From Brachyspira murdochii DSM 12563 (GTDB taxonomy: Bacteria; Spirochaetota; Brachyspiria; Brachyspirales; Brachyspiraceae), in NCBI RefSeq assembly GCF_000092845.1, contig NC_014150.1:558001-622000 (forward strand): a stretch of DNA of 64,000 nucleotides, given 5' to 3'. Positions 7,712 to 17,345 of the stretch are shown here, piece after piece. A program made the translations under genes and the position numbers. The first letter of the stretch is position 1. Every line of letters starts with the position of its first letter. The notes beneath the pieces are model-generated. The model was not told the origin of the DNA and ran no database searches. It was given only the letters and a program-made list of their open reading frames with translations.

Positions 7712-9100
7712 TCAAATAAAAAACTTATATATGTAATTAATAATAAACATAGCAAATAATATTATAGGAAGTATATAAGTTACATAAAATCTTGATATAA
7801 CTGGAAACTTTATTCCGCTTCCAGAATCAACTTCTGTAATAAAATTATCCCATCCCCAACCGTATTTAGAAACACAGAATATTATTATATATATTCCTCC
7901 AAGCTCAACCAAATTATAACTTACTATAAAATCAAATAAATCAAGGAAACTTGTATTTGCTCCCATAGGATGTATAAATGATAATACATTAAAGCCCAAA
8001 GCAGTAGGAAGAGAACATACAAATACAACTATGCCAACTACTATAGATGCTGTATTACGATGCATTTTAAACTCTGACATAGTAAAAGCTATTAAATTTT
8101 CAAATACAGTTACAACAGTAGTTAAAGCAGCCATTGTCAAAAATATAAAAAACAATGTGCCCCACAATCTAGGAAGAGGCATAGAATTAAATATATTAGG
8201 CAAAGTAACGAATGCCAAACCTGCACCTTCACCCGGATTTACATTAAATGCAAAACAAGCTGGAAATATTACAAGCCCAGAAAGAAGTGCTATTAATGTA
8301 TCTAATATAACTATTATTATAGATTCATTTGTTATAGATTTTTCTTTTCCTATATAGCTTCCAAATATTGTCATGCTCCCTATTCCTATACCCAAAGTAA
8401 AAAATGCCTGCCCCATTGCTGCATATATTACCTCAAATAAATTTCCTACGCCTCCTTGAAAAATTTTTGATAAATCCGGCAGAAGATAAAATTTTACTCC
8501 TTCTATAGCACCTTTCAAAGTTACAGATCTAATTATTAATATTATAACTATTACAAATAATGACGACATCATAAACTTTGATGATTTTTCAACACCTGCC
8601 TGAAGACCTTTAAAACATATCAATGTACCAAAAAATACAGCTATAAATAAACTAATAACCATTATTTTAGGATTGGAAAGCATAGAACCAAAAAACTGTC
8701 CCACTCCGTCCGGACTTAATCCTAATGTAGCACCAGTCGCCATATAATAAGCATATGTAACAGTCCAGCCCGTAACACTGGTATAAAACATCATAAGTAT
8801 AAGACAGCCCAACATCTGAATATATCCTATTAAATGCCATTTAGAGCCTTCTTTTTCCAATACCTTATAAGAACCTGCAATATCCCTGCCGCCTGCACGT
8901 CCTATACTAAACTCCATTATAAGTATAGGCAATCCTATTACTGCTAAACATATAAGATAAACAACAACAAAAGCAGCTCCGCCATATTTACCGGTTATAT
9001 AAGGGAATCTCCATATATTTCCAAGTCCTATAGCACATCCTGCCGACACTAGTAAAAAACCAAGCCTATTCGATAATTTTTCTCTTTTTTCATTATGCAT
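7712..9100 (-). CDS. neurotransmitter:sodium symporter family transporter
   Basis: A 462-aa inner-membrane protein with about 11 hydrophobic segments. The start of TM1 reads AIGLGNIWRFPY, the NSS signature that holds the sodium and substrate sites, followed by GGAAFVVVYL and the GLPILIMEFSIGRAGG loop. The family imports amino acids with sodium (LeuT, MhsT, TnaT); the substrate is not predictable here. The short C-terminal tail and bacterial size fit. It is a single-gene unit with promoter at 9132-9159 and terminator at 7665-7692. Confidence 0.92.
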   Translation of the reverse strand: MHNEKREKLSNRLGFLLVSAGCAIGLGNIWRFPYITGKYGGAAFVVVYLICLAVIGLPILIMEFSIGRAGGRDIAGSYKVLEKEGSKWHLIGYIQMLGCLILMMFYTSVTGWTVTYAYYMATGATLGLSPDGVGQFFGSMLSNPKIMVISLFIAVFFGTLICFKGLQAGVEKSSKFMMSSLFVIVIILIIRSVTLKGAIEGVKFYLLPDLSKIFQGGVGNLFEVIYAAMGQAFFTLGIGIGSMTIFGSYIGKEKSITNESIIIVILDTLIALLSGLVIFPACFAFNVNPGEGAGLAFVTLPNIFNSMPLPRLWGTLFFIFLTMAALTTVVTVFENLIAFTMSEFKMHRNTASIVVGIVVFVCSLPTALGFNVLSFIHPMGANTSFLDLFDFIVSYNLVELGGIYIIIFCVSKYGWGWDNFITEVDSGSGIKFPVISRFYVTYILPIILFAMFIINYIYKFFI

Positions 9101-9131
9101 ATTATGAGCTCCAACAAATTATTATCAGTAT

Positions 9132-9167
9132 ATTATACAATATTTACACATTACTTCAAGCAGTAAT
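9132..9167 (-). promoter_or_regulatory. promoter of the NSS transporter with inverted repeat at -35
   Basis: On the minus strand TTGAAG (9159-9154), 16-base spacer and TATAAT (9137-9132). The inverted repeat ATTACT (9150-9155) / AGTAAT (9162-9167) covers the -35 box and could be an operator. Confidence 0.55.
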
Positions 9168-9211
9168 ATGTAAAATATTTATATTATTAAAATTATTTTT
9201 TATAAATACAT

Positions 9212-9243
9212 AAAAAAGGATTACTAAAAAATATTAGCAATCC
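9212..9243 (-). terminator. rho-independent terminator of pyk
   Basis: On the minus strand a hairpin with GGATT/AATCC outer and CTAA/TTAG inner pairing (9243-9218) is followed by six T (9217-9212). It lies about 23 bases after the pyk stop. Confidence 0.75.
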
Positions 9244-9266
9244 CAAATAAAAATATAATATATAAA

Positions 9267-10700
9267 TTAGTGTATAATAACTACACGAACACTATTTTCC
9301 TGCCATCTTCCCTGCCACTTACTTCCGCTGACAACTATTGCAGTATCACCATGATTTGCTAAATTATGCTTAACTATAGTATCTTCAAGTATATCTATCT
9401 GTCCGCTATGACTAATTCCAGAACTGAAGTTTAAATCTTCAGGCATAAGTATAGTATAAACATTATGGCATATAGAAAGGCTGTTACATAAATTAAAATC
9501 AGCTGACATAAATACTATAGGAGTTTTTGGTCTTTTTTTAGATAAGTTTTTTACAGTTCTTCCAGACCTAGAAAGTGCAATTATTACTTTATTATTCAAA
9601 CTGTATGACAAATAAGAAGCACTATCAGCTAATGCATCATTTAGTCCTCTGTCTAATAAATTCATATTATCATGAGATATTTTTATCATAGATCTCTCAG
9701 CAGCCTCTACAATAGAAACCATAGCTTTAACTGATTCTATAGGATAATCACCAGAAGCAGTTTCAGCAGACATCATAACAACATCAGTACCATCTAATAC
9801 AGCATTAGCAACATCGCTGGCTTCAGCTCTTGAAGGTACAGGACTTTTTGTCATACTTTCAAGCATTTGAGTAGCTATTATAGTAATTTTACCTAAATCA
9901 TTGGCCATTTTTAATATCTTTTTCTGCCAAACAGGAACCTCTCCGAATGGTATTTCTACTCCCAAATCACCTCTTGCTACCATAACTCCGTCAGAATGTT
10001 TGATTATCTCTTCCAAATTTTCTAAAGATTCTGTATTCTCTATTTTTGATACTATAGCAACATGCTGAAAATTATTATCATCTAAAATTTTTCTAAGCCT
10101 TATAACATCCTCTGCACGCCTAACAAAACTCATACCCAAATAATTTACACCATTTTTTGCACAGAATAATGCATCATTAATATCTTTTTCTGTTAAAACT
10201 TCTGTAGTAACATGGGCCCCCGGTAAATTAATGCCTTTGCTGCTTAATATAGTACCTCCAGTGATAACTTTACATACAACAAGTTTTGAAGCCTCATCGC
10301 TTGATTCTACTATAAGCTGTATGGTACCGTCAGCTATTAAAAGCATAGAGCCATTTTTTACATCATGTGCTATATTAGAATGTGTTGTAGGAATAATGCT
10401 GTCATCATTAGTTTCTTTATATCCGCTTAATTTTACGATATCGCCCTCTTTTACTGCTATAGGTTCTTTCAATTTGCCTATTCTTATTTTTGGTCCCTGC
10501 ATGTCAGCTAGTATTGCAACCGGTTTTCTCAATTCTTTAGAAACTTTTCTTATTATATTGATTCTCTCTAAATGTTCTTCATAAGCCCCAAATGAAAAAT
10601 TTAATCTGCATACATCTGCCCCGTTTTCTATAATCTTTTTTATCATATCTTCGCTAGACCATCTTGGTCCTAAAGTAGCTATTATTTTAGTTTTCCTCAT
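9267..10700 (-). CDS. pyk: pyruvate kinase
   Basis: The 477-aa glycolytic enzyme transfers phosphate from phosphoenolpyruvate to ADP. The TIM barrel starts at TKIIATLGPRW. The active-site region IVSKIENTESLENL is near 215-228, MVARGDLGVEIP near 240-251 and MTKSPVPSRAEASDVANAV near 283-301. The small B domain lies between about 70 and 165. A C-terminal allosteric domain follows from about 350. Length fits the family (470-480). It sits alone between divergent and downstream neighbours. Confidence 0.97.
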   Translation of the reverse strand: MRKTKIIATLGPRWSSEDMIKKIIENGADVCRLNFSFGAYEEHLERINIIRKVSKELRKPVAILADMQGPKIRIGKLKEPIAVKEGDIVKLSGYKETNDDSIIPTTHSNIAHDVKNGSMLLIADGTIQLIVESSDEASKLVVCKVITGGTILSSKGINLPGAHVTTEVLTEKDINDALFCAKNGVNYLGMSFVRRAEDVIRLRKILDDNNFQHVAIVSKIENTESLENLEEIIKHSDGVMVARGDLGVEIPFGEVPVWQKKILKMANDLGKITIIATQMLESMTKSPVPSRAEASDVANAVLDGTDVVMMSAETASGDYPIESVKAMVSIVEAAERSMIKISHDNMNLLDRGLNDALADSASYLSYSLNNKVIIALSRSGRTVKNLSKKRPKTPIVFMSADFNLCNSLSICHNVYTILMPEDLNFSSGISHSGQIDILEDTIVKHNLANHGDTAIVVSGSKWQGRWQENSVRVVIIH

Positions 10701-10868
10701 TATTCATATTTCCTTTACTTATAATTTTTATTCTCATAAATCTTATATTATATAAATATAAAAAATTATACAGCAATGTCATAAAAAAATCTTTAAGATT
10801 TACGAAAAAATAATTATATAAAATAATTTTTTACTTTAAAAATATGAATTATGATATATAATAAAACA

Positions 10869-11423
10869 ATGAATACAAAAAATATATCTATAATCTTTTT
10901 AACTATTCTTTTGGCATTATCTATATATGCCTGCAAACCAAATACAAAAACTATTATTCTTAATAATATAGCAATAGATGTACCTGAAGATTTTGAAGAA
11001 AATTTTTTAGGCGGAGTTGTAGATACTGATAATACAATAGAATATCATAATTCATACGGAGTACAAAGAACAACAGCAATATACACAATAGTATATAAAA
11101 AATATAAAGCAGCATACACTGGTATAATAAATTTAGAAAAAGCTAGAAATGATATAGTAAATGGATTAAAAAATAATAATGCTGTTCAGGAATTTCAAAT
11201 AGTTAATGAAGGCAGAGTTGAAGGTTATGATAATGCTTATGAAATATTATTAAGTTTTTATTACGGACCTAATAAAACTTATCATAAATCATTCTCGATG
11301 CTTCATGATAACGGCATACTTCAGATAATATGTATGTATAATGCCAACAGCAAAAAAGATGATAAAGAAATAAATAATATCATAAAATCTGTAAGAATAA
11401 TAGAAAATAATACCAATAATTAA
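10869..11423 (+). CDS. putative lipoprotein of unknown function
   Basis: From the ATG at 10869 the product is 184 aa, with a lipoprotein signal ending in a LSIYAC lipobox (Cys about residue 22). An ATG at 10851 in the same frame adds six residues ahead of the charged N-region and is less likely. The mature domain (IAIDVPEDFEENF onward) resembles the PsbP/DUF1795 style of small alpha-beta domain, but I cannot assign it. The end overlaps rsmA tail to tail by 4 bases. It is probably anchored in a membrane facing the periplasm. Confidence 0.7.
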   Translation: MNTKNISIIFLTILLALSIYACKPNTKTIILNNIAIDVPEDFEENFLGGVVDTDNTIEYHNSYGVQRTTAIYTIVYKKYKAAYTGIINLEKARNDIVNGLKNNNAVQEFQIVNEGRVEGYDNAYEILLSFYYGPNKTYHKSFSMLHDNGILQIICMYNANSKKDDKEINNIIKSVRIIENNTNN

Positions 11424-12268
11424 TCAATATATTCTTTTAATATATTAGAAAGTTTAATTACTTTATCCAAGTTTAAAGTTTCACCTCTGACATTTCCCTC
11501 AATATCTGATTTTTTAAGTATTTCATCTATACAATTTTTATTTATATTAATATATGGAGAATTAATAAAATTATTTTTTATAGTCTTTCTTCTATTATGA
11601 AATAATGTTTTTGAAACTGACTTAAATATATCTATCATATCAATATCAGTTTCTTTTGGAGTAATACTTATAATAGATGATGTAACTTTTGGAATAGGAT
11701 AAAAAACTTCTTTAGAAACATTATATTCAAGTTTTACATCAGCCATAAAATTGGCAAATAGCGTCAAAGCTGAATAATTTTCTGTATTCTCTTTAGCTGT
11801 AAGTCTTTCAGCAAAATCACTTTGAACCATAAATACAGCATAGTTCCATTTACCGTAAGATTTTTGCAATAGCCATTCCATTATAGGGCTTGCTATATTA
11901 TATGGTATATTACCGTAAACATCATATTGCTTATCAGAATCTGATATATCAAAAGTTAATATATCTTTATGAATTATATTAATATTATTAAATTTTTCTT
12001 TCAAATGATTGTACAAGGCATTATCATATTCTACTATAGTAAGATTTTCCTTGTATATATCTATAAGCATGCTGCTTAAAGCTCCAAGCCCTCCTCCTAT
12101 CTCTAAAGCCAATTCACCTCTTGAGTAACTTTTTGGAACAGTATATGCTATATTATATGCAATATTTCTATCACATAAAAAATTCTGACCTCTATTTTTA
12201 TTTGGAAATATAGATTTCTCTTTTAAATATTCTGTTATTTCTCTCTTTGAATATAAATTATCTAACAT
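11420..12268 (-). CDS. rsmA: 16S rRNA (adenine-1518/1519-N6) dimethyltransferase
   Basis: The 282-aa SAM-dependent enzyme dimethylates two adenines in helix 45 of 16S rRNA during ribosome maturation. It shows GQNFLCD near residue 27, the SAM loop LEIGGGLGALS near 55-65, and the catalytic NIPYNIASPI near 118-127. Its length is normal for KsgA. The start overlaps the upstream membrane-protein gene by 11 bases, so it is translated as the last gene of a four-gene operon that begins at 14733. Confidence 0.95.
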   Translation of the reverse strand: MLDNLYSKREITEYLKEKSIFPNKNRGQNFLCDRNIAYNIAYTVPKSYSRGELALEIGGGLGALSSMLIDIYKENLTIVEYDNALYNHLKEKFNNINIIHKDILTFDISDSDKQYDVYGNIPYNIASPIMEWLLQKSYGKWNYAVFMVQSDFAERLTAKENTENYSALTLFANFMADVKLEYNVSKEVFYPIPKVTSSIISITPKETDIDMIDIFKSVSKTLFHNRRKTIKNNFINSPYININKNCIDEILKKSDIEGNVRGETLNLDKVIKLSNILKEYID

Positions 12269-13985
12269 CTCTCGGAATTCTAGCCATTTGGAATATTACA
12301 ATCAATATCAAAATAAAAGCTGACACTACAATAATGATAACACTAAGAGTAATCTCAGAAACCATCACAAGAAGCATAGCAATATAACTGACTATTACCT
12401 TATATACCAAAGCAAGCAATATAGTTCCAACTACTCCTGTAACTCTATTATATATGTGAAAAGTAGCTGAAGGAGACATAGAAAGCCTATATCTAAATGA
12501 ATAATATGCTATTATAAGGAATAATAACAGATATGTAATGGGTTCTATATTTTTAGTTATTAATTCAAGGTTAATCTCTTTATCTGAGTATCCAAATCTT
12601 TTAATTTCTTTTCTTAATGTAAATAAATCTGATAGATTAATATATTTTAATTCCAAAGAAGTATAATTTTTAATAATATCTAAAGTACTGTATGATATAG
12701 AAATAGGAATAATTAAACTGTTGGTATCACTATAGATATAATCATTTTTATTTGTATCAAAACGTGCCTTCAATATAATATTTTTATTATTATTTGTAGA
12801 TTTAAATTCATCAGCTATTTTTCCATATAAATAATTATCGCAGCTTACAATTTTTAATTCATCATCAAGTTTGATAAGTGATACATCAAATATATAAAAA
12901 CTATTTTTAAACACAGAACTGCTTGAAGATGAAAGCAATGTATTTTTATCAAGCATTAAATTTATTCCATTATGATTTAATGCTGATGTGTACTGCAGTA
13001 TGTCCGGATTATTAATATAAGCATTTCTTATTTCTTTGGCTTCTCTAATAAAGAAATCATATCGGCTTATAGAATCTCTGATAATAGAATAATAATTATC
13101 AACTTCTGCTATATTTGGAGCTTCCATATATAATTTAGAAATTCCATCATAAGCGTCCCATAATCTTCCATTTTCATAAAGTGTAATAACATCTGACAAT
13201 CTTCCGTATACTGATGCCTCTTCTGTTGTAGTGCTTACATACTTTGGCTTTTGATTATTTGCAATGCTGATTTTATTTATATAATATAAAGCTAAAGGAT
13301 TATATCTGTCTAAAGCAATAACCTGATTAAAATATTTAGAGGCTTCATAATAATTTGAATAGCTAAACTCTCTAGTACCAAGTCTTAATAAATTATTAAT
13401 ATTACTTATTTCCAATTGATGAAGTTTTTCATGCTCTTTTCTTTTTTCTTCCTGTATGCTTTTTATTAGAAGCAGCACATTACCGTCATTTTTATCATAA
13501 AATAATGCCTCTTCAGCAAAATAAGTGGCAGATTCTAAATTGCCGTTAATAAGTTCTGTTTTAGCTTTTTCATATGCTTCATTTTTTAGCTTCAAGCCGT
13601 ATTCATAATAAATCATTGTATCTCTAGAAGCATTATGTTCCTTCACAAGAGAAATAAAAGAATCAACAAAAGAATAGTCATATAATGTATAAAATATAAC
13701 TAAAACTATAATTGCTGTTATAGGTGCCGCTATGACTTTTGATATATTTTCCTGATATAGATATTTAGCCTTAAAGAAAGCAGAATATACAGATAAAGAT
13801 ATTATATAGGGCATATAAGTTTTATAGAATATTAAACTTATTAACATATATGTAAATAAAGAATAATCTCTGCCTTCGCCTCTGGAATACAAAACATATA
13901 TTATTAATATAACAGCTATACCTATAATACTCATTATTAAAAAATTTAATATAAGTCTAGTAGTAATGCTATGTTCTTTTCTCAT
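12258..13985 (-). CDS. membrane protein with TPR-like middle, possibly LptF/LptG-related
   Basis: The 575-aa protein has about three N-terminal membrane helices (residues 10-120) and three to four C-terminal ones (about 465-570). Between them lies a soluble part with helical repeats (about 140-300), then a beta-rich stretch. That stretch leads into LSDLFTLRKEIKRFGYS just before the last helices. This last part resembles the jelly-roll-to-TM4 junction of LptF/LptG permeases, but the match is from memory and weak. It overlaps the lipoprotein gene upstream (ATGA) and rsmA downstream, so it is part of a coupled operon. Confidence 0.6.
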   Translation of the reverse strand: MRKEHSITTRLILNFLIMSIIGIAVILIIYVLYSRGEGRDYSLFTYMLISLIFYKTYMPYIISLSVYSAFFKAKYLYQENISKVIAAPITAIIVLVIFYTLYDYSFVDSFISLVKEHNASRDTMIYYEYGLKLKNEAYEKAKTELINGNLESATYFAEEALFYDKNDGNVLLLIKSIQEEKRKEHEKLHQLEISNINNLLRLGTREFSYSNYYEASKYFNQVIALDRYNPLALYYINKISIANNQKPKYVSTTTEEASVYGRLSDVITLYENGRLWDAYDGISKLYMEAPNIAEVDNYYSIIRDSISRYDFFIREAKEIRNAYINNPDILQYTSALNHNGINLMLDKNTLLSSSSSSVFKNSFYIFDVSLIKLDDELKIVSCDNYLYGKIADEFKSTNNNKNIILKARFDTNKNDYIYSDTNSLIIPISISYSTLDIIKNYTSLELKYINLSDLFTLRKEIKRFGYSDKEINLELITKNIEPITYLLLFLIIAYYSFRYRLSMSPSATFHIYNRVTGVVGTILLALVYKVIVSYIAMLLVMVSEITLSVIIIVVSAFILILIVIFQMARIPRDVR

Positions 13986-14428
13986 GAGTCTACATTTTCT
14001 TCAATAATTTCTACTTCCTCTTCTATTATCTCTACAGGTTTTAATTTAGGCTTTTTATCATAAATATCCTGCATAACCTTCTGAGCCAAAATTCTAGGAG
14101 GTAAAACTGTAAAATTATTTATAACTATATCAAAATATGTTAAAGCCTCTTCATACTTATTTTGATAATAATAGCAGAAGCCTATTTCATAATAAGCCCA
14201 AGCCACGTCCTTACTATAGTTTTCTCTATCAAAATTGTCTATTATATACTGATAATAAGCTATAGCAGTCTTGTAATTTTTATTACCAAATTCAGTATAT
14301 GCTTTCTCAGCTATTATTTTAGGATATCTCTCTTCTTCAACAGATATCTTAACAGCCGAGGCACATGAAGCTAATAAAAAAACAAGTATAACTAAAAAAA
14401 CAAAACTTTTTTTCACTAAAAAATCCAT
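13982..14428 (-). CDS. small TPR lipoprotein
   Basis: A 148-aa protein with a lipoprotein signal peptide and lipobox LLASC (Cys at about residue 22). Two TPR-like units follow, GNKNYKTAIAYYQYIID and NKYEEALTYFDIVINNF. The C-terminal 20 residues are strongly acidic (EEEVEIIEENV). It resembles BamD/YbgF-style scaffold lipoproteins but is much shorter than BamD. Start and stop overlap its neighbours by 1 and 4 bases, so it is translationally coupled with the membrane protein at 12258. Confidence 0.75.
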   Translation of the reverse strand: MDFLVKKSFVFLVILVFLLASCASAVKISVEEERYPKIIAEKAYTEFGNKNYKTAIAYYQYIIDNFDRENYSKDVAWAYYEIGFCYYYQNKYEEALTYFDIVINNFTVLPPRILAQKVMQDIYDKKPKLKPVEIIEEEVEIIEENVDS

Positions 14429-14733
14429 TATTTTTTTATAGTATATACCTCATCGCGAACAGGCAGACTTTTGCGTAAAGCCTTTAGGAAACTTCTTAAG
14501 TCACCCATTTCCTTATAGTCATCACACTTTTCAACTGTTCTTCTTGCAACTGTAAAATACTTGTACATTTTTTCTTCGCCAAGTTTTTTACGCCATTGTT
14601 CCTGTGCACATTTAACTCTTAGCAAATATTGGTTGCCGTCTACTCCGCTTGACTTTCTAAACAATACGCAATATCGGCAGTTAGCACAATATATGCCTGT
14701 TTCTGACACTTGTTCATTTTGTTCTTCGCTCAT
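14428..14733 (-). CDS. small cysteine-rich conserved protein
   Basis: A 101-aa cytoplasmic protein with five Cys in its first two thirds: C-x2-C-x2-C in YCANCRYCVLF, then VKCAQEQW and VEKCDDY. The spacing suggests a zinc or iron-sulphur site. I do not recognise a named family. It opens the four-gene operon leading to rsmA, and its stop overlaps the next ATG by one base. Confidence 0.7.
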   Translation of the reverse strand: MSEEQNEQVSETGIYCANCRYCVLFRKSSGVDGNQYLLRVKCAQEQWRKKLGEEKMYKYFTVARRTVEKCDDYKEMGDLRSFLKALRKSLPVRDEVYTIKK

Positions 14734-14884
14734 AAATACTTACCATAAATATATTTGTTTTAATTATTTTATAATAAAAGTATAACAAACTTTAAGATTT
14801 AAGTCAAGATTACTAATTTGTTAAAAAATTTCATAAATATTTAAGTGTAATGATAATTACATAAGTTTTTAATTGATTATCTTA

Positions 14885-15601
14885 ATGAATTTAAAAAAAA
14901 TAATATTAAAAATTATTTTTTTTACGAGAATTGTTAATATGACATATATAAAAACAGCATTAATAATTATCATACTATATACATCTACTTTATACTCTCA
15001 GGAAAGCACCGATATTAACTTTCAGGATTTATATGCACAAATGAAAGATAAATATTCTTCTGCGTATCCTAAACATTTTGAAGCATATATAAAAGGAAAA
15101 ATAGTACAAAGACAAATTGATACTATTCCTGCAAAAAGTTATACAAAAACTAAAGACGATATAAAACTAAAATTTTCTTTTACACATGGAGGCAAACCTT
15201 CTATAATACTTGAAAACGTTGATAGTTTTTATAGAAATATGTTTTCTGTATTTGAAGGTGCTTTAGAAACTATAGGATTTTATGCTTTGGTTGGAAGTTC
15301 TTCAAGCTACGATTCCTTATCAAAAAAATTTACTTTTGAATCTTTAGAGGAAAGTAAAAATAAATATGAAATCACTTTAGGAGCAAAAGGAGAAAACCTT
15401 AATTATAGTGTGGTATATACTGTTGATAAAGAAATTTTATTAATAGAAAAAGCTGAATATTATAATAAAAAATCTAAAATATACGATGTAAGCATCAGTT
15501 ATGAAAATATAGAAAATTATACTCTGCCTAAAATTATTAAATATAAAAGTTCTGACGGAAAGGTAAACTCTGAAATAGAATTTACTGATATAAAATTTTA
15601 A
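14885..15601 (+). CDS. exported protein, LolA-like beta-sheet fold possible
   Basis: From the ATG at 14885 the product is 238 aa; a later ATG at 14939 would give a cleaner signal peptide (MTYIKTALIIIILYTSTLYS). Neither has a strong ribosome site. The mature part has YAQMKDKYSSAYPKHFEAYI and many alternating strands, ending EIEFTDIKF. This is the pattern of periplasmic LolA/outer-membrane lipoprotein-sorting folds. That assignment is a guess from pattern. The next exported protein gene follows 17 bases later, so they are probably one transcript. Confidence 0.65.
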   Translation: MNLKKIILKIIFFTRIVNMTYIKTALIIIILYTSTLYSQESTDINFQDLYAQMKDKYSSAYPKHFEAYIKGKIVQRQIDTIPAKSYTKTKDDIKLKFSFTHGGKPSIILENVDSFYRNMFSVFEGALETIGFYALVGSSSSYDSLSKKFTFESLEESKNKYEITLGAKGENLNYSVVYTVDKEILLIEKAEYYNKKSKIYDVSISYENIENYTLPKIIKYKSSDGKVNSEIEFTDIKF

Positions 15602-15618
15602 ATTACGGATAACAAATT

Positions 15619-16365
15619 ATGAAAAAAATATTAATAATTATAACTTCTTTAATATTAACTTTTAATCTATATGCAATTGATGTAGAGAGTTTATTCAATC
15701 TTTCAAGTAACGGAGAAATTGTATACTACAAAAGCGATAATATAAATAATGCCGATTATACTCAGGCTGAAAAATTAAAAAATGATTTAGAAAAAAAAGG
15801 ATACAACGTAAACTCTATCATTATTGCTGACGTTCTCCCTATAGAAGGAAATGAATTTATAGCTTTAGTATCATCTGCTCAGGGAAATAAAATTTGCATA
15901 TATAATAACGAAAAAGAAGAGTTTTCATACAGCACAGACAGATTTGGAAAAAACTCTGCTGTAGATTTAGAAAACTTTTATGACAGAAAGAACGAAATAG
16001 GAATAATAAAATATTATATCATAAATGATAATGGACAGGATAAAGATATATACATGTATATGTTTAGAATAGACGGAGCAAGTATAAAGTTTATAGCTGA
16101 TATAGAATTTTATAGAGAAATTAATTCTATGAAAAGTTCTGTAATTACTCAAATGGACAATATATTTGAAGATATTGACGGAGACGGAATATATGAAATG
16201 CTTGTTGAGTCAAGAGAAAAAATAAGCGGAAGAAATGACAGAGTAGAATATCAGATATATAAATTAAGTAAAAGCAAAGGAAGATATGAATGCATTATGT
16301 CATCTTGGCTTGAAGATACACCTGTTGACCTATCAAGGTATTTCCAAAAAAGCATAAGAAAATAA
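15619..16365 (+). CDS. exported protein of unknown function
   Basis: The 248-aa product has a signal peptide (MKKILIIITSLILTFNLYAID, cleavage after about residue 19). No family is recognised. A DIDGDGIYEM segment near residues 190-200 is a calcium-loop or FG-GAP-like Asp-rich turn, as seen in beta-propeller repeat proteins. It is probably periplasmic and transcribed with the gene at 14885. It ends 13 bases before the convergent RarD gene. Confidence 0.65.
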   Translation: MKKILIIITSLILTFNLYAIDVESLFNLSSNGEIVYYKSDNINNADYTQAEKLKNDLEKKGYNVNSIIIADVLPIEGNEFIALVSSAQGNKICIYNNEKEEFSYSTDRFGKNSAVDLENFYDRKNEIGIIKYYIINDNGQDKDIYMYMFRIDGASIKFIADIEFYREINSMKSSVITQMDNIFEDIDGDGIYEMLVESREKISGRNDRVEYQIYKLSKSKGRYECIMSSWLEDTPVDLSRYFQKSIRK

Positions 16366-16378
16366 TTTATATATATTT

Positions 16379-17233
16379 TTATATTTTATCTTTATTGCTA
16401 GAATTTTTAAATATTGATATTGTATAAAGTACAGCAGCAATTATTATAATAATGAGCGTAACTGCCCTATTTACATTAACTTCTTCTTTATATACAAAAA
16501 TAGCAAGCAAAGTAGCAATTAAAGGAAGTAAAAACTGTAAAAATCCAAGAGTAGAAACATCAAGACCTTTAGCTGCCTTGGCATACAAATAAAGAGGTAT
16601 ACCAGTAGCAATACCTGCAAACATCAAAGTTACCCAAGAAGAAACCGACTGAGGCGAAGAAGGAAAATACATTTTGCTTAATATTATTGAAGGAATAAGT
16701 ATAGCAGCCGTCTCTAAAAACAAACTTTCCCAGCCAGAATATACTGTAATTTTTTTGAATACGCCGTATATAGAAAAAGTAAGCCCTATAAAAAATGCCA
16801 TTATAGGAGGTCTTCCTAATGTAATAGTTTGATAAATCATACCTATAAACATCAAAATTATAGCGGCATATTCTAATAATGTTTTTTTCTCTTTAAAAAA
16901 TATTATTCCAGTAAGTATACTTAAAATAGGTGCTATATAATATGCAAGTCCAGCCTCAAGAACATGACCTGAGTTCACAGTATAAATATATAAATACCAA
17001 TTAATACCCAAGAAAATACCTGCTATTATTATTGATATTAAAGGTTTTATACCTCTGTAAAGACTTGCTCTCTTATAAATAATTATTATCAAAGTAAATA
17101 TAAAAGTAGTTATAACACGAATACCCAAAACAAATGCTGAATCAAAATTCTGAACTGCTTTCCAATATACTGGAAGAAGTCCCCAAATTATATAAGCTGA
17201 TGCTGCAATGAGTATTGATTTATTTTTAGACAT
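16379..17233 (-). CDS. rarD: EamA/RarD-type permease
   Basis: A 284-aa inner-membrane protein with ten predicted helices in two EamA halves. The N terminus, ASAYIIWGLLPVYWKAVQNF, is characteristic of RarD (the chloramphenicol-sensitivity protein family). SGHVLEAGLAYYIAPILSIL marks the end of the first half and TLGFLQFLLPLIATLLAI the second. RarD members are drug/metabolite transporters with no firmly known substrate. It is a stand-alone gene. Confidence 0.82.
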   Translation of the reverse strand: MSKNKSILIAASAYIIWGLLPVYWKAVQNFDSAFVLGIRVITTFIFTLIIIIYKRASLYRGIKPLISIIIAGIFLGINWYLYIYTVNSGHVLEAGLAYYIAPILSILTGIIFFKEKKTLLEYAAIILMFIGMIYQTITLGRPPIMAFFIGLTFSIYGVFKKITVYSGWESLFLETAAILIPSIILSKMYFPSSPQSVSSWVTLMFAGIATGIPLYLYAKAAKGLDVSTLGFLQFLLPLIATLLAIFVYKEEVNVNRAVTLIIIIIAAVLYTISIFKNSSNKDKI

Positions 17234-17345
17234 ACAATGTATCCCATATATTTTTTTTGCATATATAATAAGACTTAAAAAATTTTTTTCAATACGAAAT
17301 TTAAGTTTTTTGATTAATTTATAAAAATTTAGAATAAAAGAATAT

